Assembly (NCBI GenBank): GCA_016235265.1
Contig: JACRLI010000007.1
Coordinates: 124,001 to 188,000, forward strand
Length of the DNA stretch: 64,000 nt
From: Candidatus Eisenbacteria bacterium
GTDB taxonomy: Bacteria; Eisenbacteria; RBG-16-71-46; JACRLI01
Reading direction: 5' to 3'
The notes beneath the pieces are model-generated. The model saw only the letters and a list, made by a program, of their open reading frames with translations. It ran no database searches and was not told the DNA's origin. Both the position numbers and the translations under genes were made by a program. Each line of letters opens with the position of its first letter. The first letter of the stretch is position 1. Positions 50,198-58,607 of the stretch are shown in pieces.

Positions 50198-50498
50198 GGT
50201 GTCCCGTCGTGTGCGTGAAAGAGCAATCGGGGGTATCGGGGCCGCGGGCTCCCGGAGGCAGGGGGGTGGGCCTCGCCTGTGGACAAAGGTGGGGTTTCGG
50301 ACGCGTAAGATACCTGGGTCGGCCGGATGAAGCGTGCCTGCCCGGGGCCGTGGGGCGGGAGCGGTGCCGGACGTGGGATCAGTCGGGGCCCGGTCGCGCC
50401 GGATGGCACCACTTGTTCCGGAATTCACATGTAGAATCGAGCCTCGGGGCGCGAACCGGGCCGGTCCGGCGGCGCCCACCGGTCCCTGTGGAGACCCG
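50198..50498. promoter_or_regulatory. Divergent promoter region between the glycan operon and the MFS gene
   Basis: This 301-base gap holds no gene. For the plus strand, TAGAAT (50432-50437) is a candidate -10, 61 bases before the MFS ATG at 50499. For the minus strand, TATCTT (50312-50307) is a candidate -10, about 110 bases before the first glycosyltransferase. Neither has a convincing -35. Confidence 0.35.
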
Positions 50499-51661
50499 AT
50501 GACCCGCGACCGCCACATCCTCTACACAGCAGCGTTTCTGCGCGCCGTGGCCACCGGCATGTCCGGGGTGCTGACGGGCATCTATCTCGCCAGGCTGCGC
50601 TTCGACCCCGCACAGATCGGGCTGGTGGTCAGCTCCGGCCTGGCGGGCGCGGCGGTGGCCGCCCTGCTGGTCACGCTCGCGGGCGATCGCGTGGGCCGAC
50701 GGCGCACTCTGGTGGCGTTGGCGCTGCTGGGGGCAGCGGGGGTGGGCGCCACCGCGATTGCGTCGAACGTGACCGTCATGGCCGTGACCGGGGCGCCTCG
50801 CTGATCCTCGACCAGGTGGTGCTCCCGGCGACCACCGACGATCGGGGCCGCACGCGGGCCTTCGCCTGGTACAACGTGATGCAGGACGCCGGGCACGCCG
50901 TGGGCAGCCTGGCTGCGGGCCTGCCGACGCTGCTCCACGCGGCCGCGGGGGTGCCCGAGCTGGAGTCGCTGCGCGCCGGCGTGGGCGCGTGCGCGGCGGT
51001 CTCGCTGGTGACCGCAGCGCTGTACATGTTCCTCTCGCCCGCTTCGGAGGCGCCTCCCACGGTGAAGGCGGTGGCGCTGAGCCCGGAGAGCCGTCGCGTG
51101 GTGTGGCGCATCTCGTCGCTGTTCACCATGGATGCGCTGGGTGGCGGGTTCCTCACCGCCTCCCTGCTGTCGTTCTTCTTCTTCACGCGTTTCGGTGTGA
51201 CCGAGGGTGGGATCGGGCTGCTCTTCTTCGCCGCCCGCGTGGCCAACGCCTTCTCGCACCTGGGGGCGGCGTGGCTGGCGAAGCGCATCGGGCTGGTGAA
51301 CACCATGGTGTTCACGCACATCCCCTCGAGCCTGCTGCTGCTCACGGTGGCGTTCGCGCCCACCTTCGCGGTGGCCGCGGCCCTGTTCATCCTGCGCGAG
51401 GGGCTGGTGGAAATGGACGTGCCCACGCGCCAGTCCTACGTGATGGCGGTGGTGAAGCCGGAAGAGCGCACGGTGGCTTCGGGCGTGACGCACCTGGTGC
51501 GGCTGGGGGCATGGGCGGTGGCGCCTGCCGCCGCCGGGTTGCTGATGCGCGGCGGGTCGCTCGCCGGGCCGCTGGTCGTGGGGGCCGGATTGAAGATCGC
51601 CTACGATCTCATGCTCTACTTCGCCTTTCGCGGCGTGCGCCCGCCGGAGGAACGGGCGTAG
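50499..51661 (+). pseudogene. MFS transporter, disrupted by a frame-changing deletion
   Basis: Two adjacent frames together encode a major-facilitator transporter. Frame one (50499-50804) gives helices 1-3 (LYTAAFLRAVATGMSGVL, GLVVSSGLAGAAVAALLVTL, motif A-like GDRVGRRRTL) and stops. From about 50783 a second frame continues GRDRGASLILDQVVLPATTD and runs to 51661 with the remaining helices (LFTMDALGGGFLTASLLSFF, REGLVEMDVPTRQSYVMAV). The part that normally joins helix 3-4 to GRDRGA is missing, so a short deletion of 3n+1 bases lies near 50771-50783. Either the gene is dead or the assembly has an error. The second part could start at GTG 50816, but would lack the first helices. Confidence 0.72.
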
Positions 51662-51706
51662 GACAAGGGACGGGAGTCCCCCCGCCCGGCCTCCGCCCGC
51701 CCGTGG

Positions 51707-51712
51707 TATGAT
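51707..51712 (+). promoter_or_regulatory. Candidate -10 (TATGAT) of the secreted hydrolase gene
   Basis: TATGAT matches five of six positions of TATAAT. Because it overlaps the first in-frame ATG (51708), transcription from here would start near 51719, and that ATG could not be used. This supports the TTG start at 51783. Confidence 0.45.
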
Positions 51713-51782
51713 CCCTCAGCCGAACGCGAATTCGCCGCTGTGGCCGGCGTCCTTCATCCTTGCATCTGCCCCCGGAGCTGAC

Positions 51783-53846
51783 TTGCGCACCTTGCTACGC
51801 ACCCTGCTTTGGGCGGCGTTCCTGCTTCCGCTCCTCGCCCCGCCGTCCGGCGGGGCCCGGGTGACGCTGCTTTCGGCGTCCCACCATGACGGGCAGACGT
51901 TCCTCACCTGGGCCGCGCCCGCGGGCACGGGCTGGAAGTACCGCGTGTACGCGTCGGATGGGCCAATCCCCACGGGCACCGACCTGCTCTCCGCCACGCC
52001 GCTGGGCGAGGTGGGCGACTCCACCTGGTATGACCGCCGGCTTTCCACGCTGCGCGGCTCCCCCTACGCGTTCACCACCGACTCGCTGGCGCCTCCTCTC
52101 GCCCCCACGCAGGGGTTGTTCGTGCACACCGTGCCCTCCGACGGAGCGCGCTTCTACGCCGTGACCGCGCGGCAGGGAGCCGACCCCGAGGACACCACCC
52201 TGGTGGCCGGCGAGAACACCCTGGCCACGGCGGTGCCGGAGGTCGAGGGCCGGCCCCGCCCGGTGTTCCAGCGCACCGTCTACGAGTGGGTGGGGCCGGT
52301 GGACATCTACACCCTGTGGGTCGGAAACGTGGACACACCCCACGCGCGCGCCATGGCCAACCGGCCCAGCATGGCCCACGACTGCGGCGTGGTGCGCGGC
52401 GGCGCGCCGCCGACCAACGCGCTCATGGTCTGCACGCACTGGCATGGCGGCGACTTCCTGGCGGCGCTGGGCGGCTCCGGCGCTCCCGGCGAGTGGCGTC
52501 TCGGCGTGGATGACTTCATTCCCAACGCGGACAACAACACCTTCTATCACGGCTATCATCAGGACTACGACATCCTCTCCAATGCCAATCCGGTTCCGAC
52601 CAGCGGAATGGTCGCCGACTACACCATGCGCCGGGTCGAGTTCACCGTGGAGTGGGCGCGCGCGACGCTGCCGGTGGATCTGCTGCGCACTTACGTGATG
52701 GGCATCTCCATGGGGGGGTCCTGCGCCCTCTTCCTGGGCTGGGAACGGCCCGACCTGGTGGCTGCCGCCTGGGCGGTGCTGCCGAAGGTGGACTTCTCCA
52801 CCTTTGAGTGGGCCGGGTTCCTGTGGCAGGGCCAATTGAGCGCCCAATGGGGCTCCCGGGACACCGACCTGCTCGGCACGGACGGGCTGCACGTGTACGA
52901 CCGGCTGAACTCGGCCTGGATGGCCGCCCGGCACGAGGCGCCCGGCACGCCGCCGGTGTTCACATTCAGCGGCAAGCTGGACTACTACGTGGGCTGGACG
53001 GAGAAGATCGCCTACTATCGTTCGATGGGCACCCACCGCCAGGGGGGCACGTTCTTCTGGGACTGGCGCGGACACACCCTGAACGCCACCGCCTACTGGT
53101 CGCCCATGCAGAACGCCCGCTACCTGTACCGGTTCCGCACCGACCTCAGTTTCCCGGCGATCTCCATGTGCAGCGCCGACGGCAACCCCGGGAATGGCCG
53201 TTTCTACAACGGCGATTCCACGGGCACCATCAACGGTTTCGCGGAGTGGGACACCGCGATCGTGGATTCCGCGACACGCTGGGAGGTGGTGCTGCGCCCG
53301 CGCGACCTGGTCTCCTTCAAGGGCCCCGTGCCGGCCCCCGACTCCTTCACCGTGAACGTGACTCCGAGGCGCCTGCAGCGGTTCGTGATCGCGCCCGGAA
53401 TGGTGTTCCGGTACACCGAGTCGCGAGTGTCCGACGGCGTGGTCACCGCAACGGGCATGACGCGGGCGGACACCCTGGGCCTGGTGACGCTCTACGGTGC
53501 AATGGTGCGGCGGGGAGGGACGCGGCTGACCCTGGAGCCTTCGAACGCCGCCGCGGAAGTCGGCAGCGGCGGAGCCGCCGATCGCAGGCGCATCCGCATC
53601 GCCCCGTTCCCGAACCCACTGCGCGGGCGCGCGGCGCTGGAAGTGACTTGGCCCACCGCGGGAGCGGCGAGAGTGGACGTGATTTCGGTGGATGGCAGAA
53701 CCGTGCGCACCCTGGCGAACGGAAGAGCAGCGGCGGGCGGGGAACGCGTGACGATGGACGCGAATGGGCTGGCGCCGGGCGTCTACTGGCTGGCAGCGCG
53801 GCAGGGAGCGGAGAGCGCAGCCAGGAAGCTCGTGATCATTCGCTAG
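51783..53846 (+). CDS. Secreted alpha/beta-hydrolase-like protein with C-terminal sorting domain
   Basis: From TTG 51783 the product has 687 residues and a standard signal peptide (MRTLLRTLLWAAFLLPLLAP). GGAG lies five bases upstream. Residues about 25-150 look FN3-like (FLTWAAPAGTGWKYRVYASD), and the middle holds a hydrolase core with a nucleophile-elbow motif MGISMGGSCALFLGWERPDL (Ser candidate in GISMG), FSGKLDYYVGWTEKIAYYRS and WDWRGHTLNAT with a candidate His. The last 90 residues are a sorting domain (IAPFPNPLRGRAALEVTW, DVISVDGRTVRTLANG, LAPGVYWLAARQ, ARKLVIIR). It is probably an extracellular esterase or peptidase of unknown substrate. Confidence 0.78.
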   Translation: MRTLLRTLLWAAFLLPLLAPPSGGARVTLLSASHHDGQTFLTWAAPAGTGWKYRVYASDGPIPTGTDLLSATPLGEVGDSTWYDRRLSTLRGSPYAFTTDSLAPPLAPTQGLFVHTVPSDGARFYAVTARQGADPEDTTLVAGENTLATAVPEVEGRPRPVFQRTVYEWVGPVDIYTLWVGNVDTPHARAMANRPSMAHDCGVVRGGAPPTNALMVCTHWHGGDFLAALGGSGAPGEWRLGVDDFIPNADNNTFYHGYHQDYDILSNANPVPTSGMVADYTMRRVEFTVEWARATLPVDLLRTYVMGISMGGSCALFLGWERPDLVAAAWAVLPKVDFSTFEWAGFLWQGQLSAQWGSRDTDLLGTDGLHVYDRLNSAWMAARHEAPGTPPVFTFSGKLDYYVGWTEKIAYYRSMGTHRQGGTFFWDWRGHTLNATAYWSPMQNARYLYRFRTDLSFPAISMCSADGNPGNGRFYNGDSTGTINGFAEWDTAIVDSATRWEVVLRPRDLVSFKGPVPAPDSFTVNVTPRRLQRFVIAPGMVFRYTESRVSDGVVTATGMTRADTLGLVTLYGAMVRRGGTRLTLEPSNAAAEVGSGGAADRRRIRIAPFPNPLRGRAALEVTWPTAGAARVDVISVDGRTVRTLANGRAAAGGERVTMDANGLAPGVYWLAARQGAESAARKLVIIR

Positions 53847-53878
53847 GTGGCCTCCTGCCCGCCGCGGTGGATCGAGCC

Positions 53879-55033
53879 TCACCCCGCGCTGACTGCCGTC
53901 CCGTAGTCCTCCTGGTCATCGAACCCGTACGACAGGAGCACCCCCCGCACGTCCGCCAACTCGCAATCGAGCAGCCGCGCCAGCGCCGCGCGTGGCAGCC
54001 CGCCGCGCCGGTAGGCGAAGAAGCACAGCCGCGCAAAGCGCTCCGGCGGCTTGGGCGCGCGCAGCCACGAGGCGCCGACCACCTGCCGGTCGATGGCCCG
54101 CAGGTGCGAGTCCCGCAGCAGCCGTTCCACGTCCTCGGGGCGCAACCGCCGCAGGCCCTCCAGCCTCCGCAGCACCGTCTCCGACGACACCCCGAAGTCC
54201 CGGGCCAGCTGGAACAGGTCCTCGAAGGTCAACCCCGTGGCGGCCTTGCGGCGCGCCAGCAGCCGGTCGAACTCGCTGTGCGGCAGCAGCAGCGTGGAGG
54301 CGAAGGTGTTCGCCAGCCGGCTGACCAGCGAAGCCGGCACCTCCGATGGCGCGGAGGGGGGCCACGCGATGAGCCGGAACAGCTCCCGCGCCCCGTGGTA
54401 GTTGCGCCGCCACGGGGCCTCCAGTGAGTTGAGCAGGATGCCGTCGCCCGCCGGCCCGCGGGTGCACGCGCTCACGCCCACCGCGGCGATGTCCTCGTAC
54501 CACACCTTGATCAGGAACTCCTCCTCCAGCAGCCGCAGCAGCGCAAACGCGGGGCGCGAACCCAGGTCCAGCGATCCGGCCACCGCCCCGGCCAGCTTCT
54601 CGGCCTGCCACACCGAAGGGTTCTTCCAGTCCCATTCGAAATCGTCCAGCCACTGGGATGCCTCCAGGCCGCACAGATCTTCCACGCGGGCGTAGTCCAG
54701 CAACTTCCGGGCGAAGAACGCCTCGATGCGCTTCTGGCGGCTTCCCACGCGGGCCCGGCGCCCGGTCATGGCGCTCCACTGGAGGGCAGGAACCGGCGCG
54801 ACTTCCGGCCCCGGGCTGAGCAGCGACTCGAGATCCTGGTTGAGGGCGATGGCCAGGGCCTGCGCCTCCCAGGCCCGGACCCCGCGGCGACCCTGCTCGA
54901 TCATCGAGATGGTCTGGTGGGCCGGGAACCCGCACAGACGCGCCAGCTCCCGTTGGCTCAAGCCGTTGTCAATGCGCATCTTCTGAATTCGATTCCCGAG
55001 CTCCTGCAGACGCTCCCGGGTGCTGGGCTGCAT
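53879..55033 (-). CDS. XRE-type regulator with ImmA/IrrE-like domain lacking the protease motif
   Basis: The 384-residue protein has an N-terminal XRE helix-turn-helix (about 12-65; LGNRIQKMRIDNGLSQRELA, ISMIEQGRRGVRAWEAQALA) and an ImmA/IrrE-type domain (about 160-270). The zinc-protease motif HExxH reads RELFR (216-220), while the following LANTFASTLLLP is typical. It should therefore bind DNA without peptidase action. The C-terminal third (GVSSETVLRRLEGLRRLRPE onward) is helical. AAGGAGGTGG precedes ATG 55033. It is divergent from the 2-oxoacid dehydrogenase operon across an AT-rich gap. RamB/ScfR-type regulators of acetate and acyl metabolism share this domain order, so control of that operon is plausible. 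Confidence 0.82.
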   Translation of the reverse strand: MQPSTRERLQELGNRIQKMRIDNGLSQRELARLCGFPAHQTISMIEQGRRGVRAWEAQALAIALNQDLESLLSPGPEVAPVPALQWSAMTGRRARVGSRQKRIEAFFARKLLDYARVEDLCGLEASQWLDDFEWDWKNPSVWQAEKLAGAVAGSLDLGSRPAFALLRLLEEEFLIKVWYEDIAAVGVSACTRGPAGDGILLNSLEAPWRRNYHGARELFRLIAWPPSAPSEVPASLVSRLANTFASTLLLPHSEFDRLLARRKAATGLTFEDLFQLARDFGVSSETVLRRLEGLRRLRPEDVERLLRDSHLRAIDRQVVGASWLRAPKPPERFARLCFFAYRRGGLPRAALARLLDCELADVRGVLLSYGFDDQEDYGTAVSAG

Positions 55034-55084
55034 GGCGCACCACCTCCTTGACCGCATGCAAGCGGCTGTCATTGAATGTCGCAT

Positions 55085-55138
55085 ATTCAGACGACGAATT
55101 CAAGATTTTCTTGCCAAACAAATCTGAATCATTTTCTT
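55085..55138. promoter_or_regulatory. Candidate operator region between the regulator and lpd
   Basis: ATTCAGA (55085-55091) and TCTGAAT (55123-55129) form a perfect 7-bp inverted repeat with 31 bases between. ATTTTCTT occurs twice in direct orientation (55105-55112, 55131-55138). The stretch 55075-55140 is strikingly AT-rich for this genome. It fits a binding region for the divergent XRE regulator. Confidence 0.42.
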
Positions 55139-55142
55139 CTAC

Positions 55143-55171
55143 TTGACATCCGAAGTAGTTGGACAGACCAT
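55143..55171 (+). promoter_or_regulatory. Candidate promoter of the 2-oxoacid dehydrogenase operon
   Basis: A perfect TTGACA (55143-55148) is followed after 17 bases by GACCAT (55166-55171), a weak -10 with three of six matches. A strong -35 with a poor -10 next to a candidate operator is the usual form of an activated or regulated promoter. The leader to the lpd TTG would be about 65 bases. Confidence 0.38.
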
Positions 55172-55243
55172 GATCCCGATGTGGCGGTGCCCGGCGAGAG
55201 CCCGGCGCCGCGATGCGGCGGATCCCATTTCCAAGGAGTCACC

Positions 55244-56653
55244 TTGTCCACTCCCGCCACCTACGACCTCGCCATCATCGGCAGCGGTCCCGGCGGCTAC
55301 GTGGCCGCCATCCGCGCGGCCCGGCTGGGCCTGAAGACCGCGGTGGTCGAAAAGGCACCCAAGTTCGGGGGCACCTGCCTGCACTGGGGCTGCATTCCGA
55401 CCAAGGTGCTGCTGCACACCGCCGACCTGCTCCACGAGATCCGCCACGCCGACACGCACGGCATCAAGGTCGGCGCGCCCGCGCTGGACCTGGCCGCGGT
55501 GCACAAGCGCAAGACCGCGGTGGTGGACGGCCTGGCGCAGGGCGTGACCGGCCTGATGAAGCGCGGCAAGGTGGCGCTGGTGCGCGGGCATGGCAAGCTG
55601 GGCGGCAAGGGGCGCGTCATCGTGAGCGGCGCCGACGGCAAGGCGGTGGAGGAGCTGCAGGCCCGCAACATCATCCTGGCTACCGGCTCGGTGGTGCGGG
55701 AGTTCGCGGGCATGGAGACCGACGGCAAGACCGTGATTCACAGCGATCACGCCCTGAACCTGCAGGAAGTGCCGAAGAGCATGGTGGTGATCGGCGCCGG
55801 CGCGGTGGGCGTGGAGTTCGCGTCCATCTACAAGCGCTTCGGCGCGGACGTCACCCTGGTCGAGCTGCTGCCGCGCATCCTGCCCATCGAGGACGAGGAG
55901 GTATCCGCGGCGCTGCAGGCCGCGCTCGTGAAACAGGGCCTCAAGGTCTACACCTCCTCGAAGGTGCAGAAGGTGGTCAAGACCGGCCAGGGCGCGCAGG
56001 TGATCGTGGAGGCGCCGGACGGCAAGACCCAGACCCTCGAGACCCAGGTGGTGCTGGTGGCCATCGGCCGCCGCCCGGTGAGCGAGAACCTGGGCCTGGA
56101 AGGCACGGGCATCCAGGTGGAGCGCGGCTTCGTGAAGGTGAACGAGTGCATGGAAACAGGGGAGCCGGGGGTATACGCCATCGGCGACCTGGTGCCCACG
56201 CCACAGCTGGCGCACACCGCGTCGGCCGAGGGCCTGCTGGCGGTCTCGCGCATCGCCGGCAAGGAGGCGCACCCCCTCCGCTACGACCACACGCCCAACT
56301 GCACCTATTGCCTGCCGCAGGTGGCCAGCGCCGGCCTGACCGAGGCGAAGGCGAAGGAGCGCGGCTTCGACGTGCGCGTGGGCAAGTTCCCGTTCCGCGG
56401 CAACGGCAAGGCCTCCATCGTGAACGAACCGGACGGCTTCGTGAAGATCGTGGCCGAGAAGAAGTACGACCAGGTGCTGGGCGTGCACATGATCGGCCCC
56501 TTCGTGACCGACATGATCGCCTCCGCCTGCGTGGCCCTGGATCACGAGGCCACCGGCGAGAGCCTGGCGCACGTGGTCCACCCGCACCCGACGCTGTCCG
56601 AGGCGGTGATGGAGGCGGCCGAGGCCATCTACGGGCTGCAGACGCACTGGTAG
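55244..56653 (+). CDS. lpdA: Dihydrolipoyl dehydrogenase (E3)
   Basis: The 469-residue flavoprotein reoxidises the dihydrolipoyl arm of the 2-oxoacid dehydrogenase with NAD+. Motifs: FAD site DLAIIGSGPGGYVAAIRAA, redox disulfide GGTCLHWGCIPTK (the usual N-V of TCLNVGC is H-W here), NAD site VVIGAGAVGVEFASIYKRFG, YAIGDLVPTPQLAHTASAEG, and the C-terminal HVVHPHPTLSEAVMEAA with the His-Glu catalytic pair. TTG 55244 follows AAGGAG by five bases; sequence upstream is promoter DNA. It is the first gene of the operon, four bases before lipB. Confidence 0.96.
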   Translation: MSTPATYDLAIIGSGPGGYVAAIRAARLGLKTAVVEKAPKFGGTCLHWGCIPTKVLLHTADLLHEIRHADTHGIKVGAPALDLAAVHKRKTAVVDGLAQGVTGLMKRGKVALVRGHGKLGGKGRVIVSGADGKAVEELQARNIILATGSVVREFAGMETDGKTVIHSDHALNLQEVPKSMVVIGAGAVGVEFASIYKRFGADVTLVELLPRILPIEDEEVSAALQAALVKQGLKVYTSSKVQKVVKTGQGAQVIVEAPDGKTQTLETQVVLVAIGRRPVSENLGLEGTGIQVERGFVKVNECMETGEPGVYAIGDLVPTPQLAHTASAEGLLAVSRIAGKEAHPLRYDHTPNCTYCLPQVASAGLTEAKAKERGFDVRVGKFPFRGNGKASIVNEPDGFVKIVAEKKYDQVLGVHMIGPFVTDMIASACVALDHEATGESLAHVVHPHPTLSEAVMEAAEAIYGLQTHW

Positions 56654-56657
56654 GAAC

Positions 56658-57401
56658 ATGAGTTTCGAAACCCGCTGGCTCGGTCGCCTCGGCTACTCGG
56701 ACGCCATGGAACGCATGCGCGCCTGGGTGGACGAGCGCGCCCGCGGCGAGCGAGCCGACACGCTGTTCACCCTGGAGCACCCGCCGGTGATCACGCTGGG
56801 CCGCAACGCCCGCGTGTCGCACCTGCTGGCCACTCCCGAGCGGCTGGGCGAGCTGGGCGTGGAGGTGCACGAGACCACCCGCGGCGGGGACATCACCTTC
56901 CACGGTCCCGGCCAGCTGGTGGGCTACGGCATCGTGAACCTGCGCGAGCGCAGGATCGGGCCGGTGACCTACATGCGCGTGCTGGAGGAAGCCTGCATTC
57001 GGGCCGCGCGCCGCTACGGCGTGGAATCCGGCCGTCGCGATGGCATGACCGGCGTATGGACGCCCCGGGGCAAGCTGGTGGCGATGGGCGTGCGCTTCGA
57101 GCGCGGCGTCACCTCGCACGGCTTCGCGTTCAACGTGCGCACGGACCTCAAGTTCTTCGACCTCATCGTGCCCTGCGGGCTGGCCGGGGAGCCGGTGACC
57201 TCGCTGGAACTGCTCACCGGCTCCGCCCCGCCGCTGGAGGAACTGGGGCAGGTCGTGGCCGCCGAACTGGAGCGGGCGCTGGATGAGGCCGCCGGGGCCG
57301 CGGCCGGCCTGGATGCCCGCGCCGCGGAGGCCGAGCCCGGGGGTGGGGCAGGCACTCTTGCCGGCCGGGAATCGTCCGCCCCCGAAGAGACCCTGAAATG
57401 A
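56658..57401 (+). CDS. lipB: Lipoyl(octanoyl) transferase
   Basis: The 247-residue protein has the LipB signature TRGGDITFHGPGQLVGYGIV, the lysine motif GKLVAMGVRFERGVTSHGFA and the catalytic cysteine in DLIVPCGLAGEPVTSLE. It moves octanoate from acyl carrier protein to the lipoyl domain lysine (in E2, Lys43). A C-terminal Ala/Gly/Glu-rich extension of about 35 residues is not part of the fold. It begins four bases after lpdA. Its substrate (E2) and the next enzyme (LipA) are encoded in the same operon. Confidence 0.96.
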   Translation: MSFETRWLGRLGYSDAMERMRAWVDERARGERADTLFTLEHPPVITLGRNARVSHLLATPERLGELGVEVHETTRGGDITFHGPGQLVGYGIVNLRERRIGPVTYMRVLEEACIRAARRYGVESGRRDGMTGVWTPRGKLVAMGVRFERGVTSHGFAFNVRTDLKFFDLIVPCGLAGEPVTSLELLTGSAPPLEELGQVVAAELERALDEAAGAAAGLDARAAEAEPGGGAGTLAGRESSAPEETLK

Positions 57402-57523
57402 CGCCGCGCCCGCCCGCCGGGCCCGCGGCACAAGGCAAGTCCGCCGCCGGCAGGGCCGGCGCCGCTCCGCGCGCGACGCGCGCGCGTTCGGCCGCCGGAA
57501 CTTCCGCCAGCAAGGAGGAATCG

Positions 57524-58606
57524 TTGTCCTCGACCACCGTCAGCGCCGGGAAGGCCGATCCCGGTGCCGTGTCGCGCGACGTCGCCCTGCAGCTGTTCCG
57601 GGTGATGAAGCTCACCCGGGAGACCGACGACCGGCTGGAGCGCAAGCTCTACCGCCAGGGCAAGATCGTGGGCGGCTGCTACGTCGGCCGCGGCCAGGAG
57701 GCCATCCCCATCGGCTGCGTGATCGCCCTGGAGCCGGACGACGTCATCTTCCCCACGCACCGCGAACTGGGCGCGTTCATCGCGCGCGGCATGTCGCTGA
57801 CCACGCTCTTCGCCCAGTACCTGGGGCGCGCCGACACCCCCACGCGCGGCAAGGACGGCAACGCGCACATCGGCGACATGAGCCTGGGGCTCATCAACTA
57901 CGTCTCGCACCTGGCCGACAGCGTGCCCATCGCCGCGGGCGCGGCGTGGGCGTTCAAGGCACGCGGCGAGAAGCGCGTGGCGCTGAACTTCCTCGGAGAG
58001 GGCTCCACCAGCCGCGGCGACTTCTACGAGGGCGTCAACTTCGCGGCCATCCACAAGCTGCCCGCGATCTACGTGGTGAACAACAACCAGTGGGCCTACT
58101 CCACGCCCACGCACCTCCAGATGCCGGTGGCCAACGTGGCCGACCGCGCGCCGGCGTTCAACATCCCGGGCGTGATCGTGGACGGCAACGACGTGGAGGC
58201 GGTGTACCTGGCCGCGCTCGAGGCCTGCGCCCGGGCGCGCCGCGGCGACGGCCCCACGCTGATCGAGTGCAAGACGTTCCGCATGACCGGTCACTCCGCG
58301 CACGATGACGCCGGCTACGTGCCCAAGGAGCAGTTCGAGCTGTGGGCCCGCAAGGACCCCATCCAGCGCATGGAGCGGCGCCTGCGGGAGCGCGGTTGGG
58401 TGGACGACGCCGCGATCGCGGCCATGGACGCCGAGATGAAGAAGTCGGTGGAGGCGGCGGCCGAGACCGCTCTCGCCATGGCCTACCCCGACGGGTCGGA
58501 GACGCTCGAGCGTGTCTTCGCCGAGCCCCACCGGGTGAAGGACGTGTTCCCCTGGCGGCACACCGACGAGTACAAGGCCATCGAGATCAAGAAGGAGAAG
58601 CCCTGA
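57524..58606 (+). CDS. pdhA: 2-oxoacid dehydrogenase E1 alpha subunit
   Basis: The 360-residue thiamine-diphosphate enzyme subunit shows YVGRGQEAIPIGCVIAL, IFPTHRELGAFIARG, GKDGNAHIGDMSLGLI, and the cofactor motif FLGEGSTSRGDFYEGVNFAA followed by IYVVNNNQWAYSTP (GDG..NN form, here GEG). FRMTGHSAHDDAGYVP is the phosphorylation-loop region, typical of pyruvate or branched-chain E1 alpha; the exact oxoacid cannot be fixed. TTG 57524 is chosen because AAGGAGG lies five bases upstream; the longer frame from 57398, overlapping lipB, adds 42 Ala/Arg/Ser-rich residues. One base separates its stop from E1 beta. Confidence 0.92.
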   Translation: MSSTTVSAGKADPGAVSRDVALQLFRVMKLTRETDDRLERKLYRQGKIVGGCYVGRGQEAIPIGCVIALEPDDVIFPTHRELGAFIARGMSLTTLFAQYLGRADTPTRGKDGNAHIGDMSLGLINYVSHLADSVPIAAGAAWAFKARGEKRVALNFLGEGSTSRGDFYEGVNFAAIHKLPAIYVVNNNQWAYSTPTHLQMPVANVADRAPAFNIPGVIVDGNDVEAVYLAALEACARARRGDGPTLIECKTFRMTGHSAHDDAGYVPKEQFELWARKDPIQRMERRLRERGWVDDAAIAAMDAEMKKSVEAAAETALAMAYPDGSETLERVFAEPHRVKDVFPWRHTDEYKAIEIKKEKP

Positions 58607-58607
58607 C

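Noticed and set aside
51708..51782. ATG 51708 as the start of the secreted hydrolase
   Set aside because: It lies inside the likely -10 element TATGAT and precedes the signal peptide by 25 residues; TTG 51783 has GGAG upstream and begins a normal signal peptide.
57398..57523. ATG 57398 (overlapping lipB) as the E1 alpha start
   Set aside because: The 42 extra residues are Ala/Arg/Ser-rich and not part of the E1 fold, and a strong AAGGAGG precedes TTG 57524.
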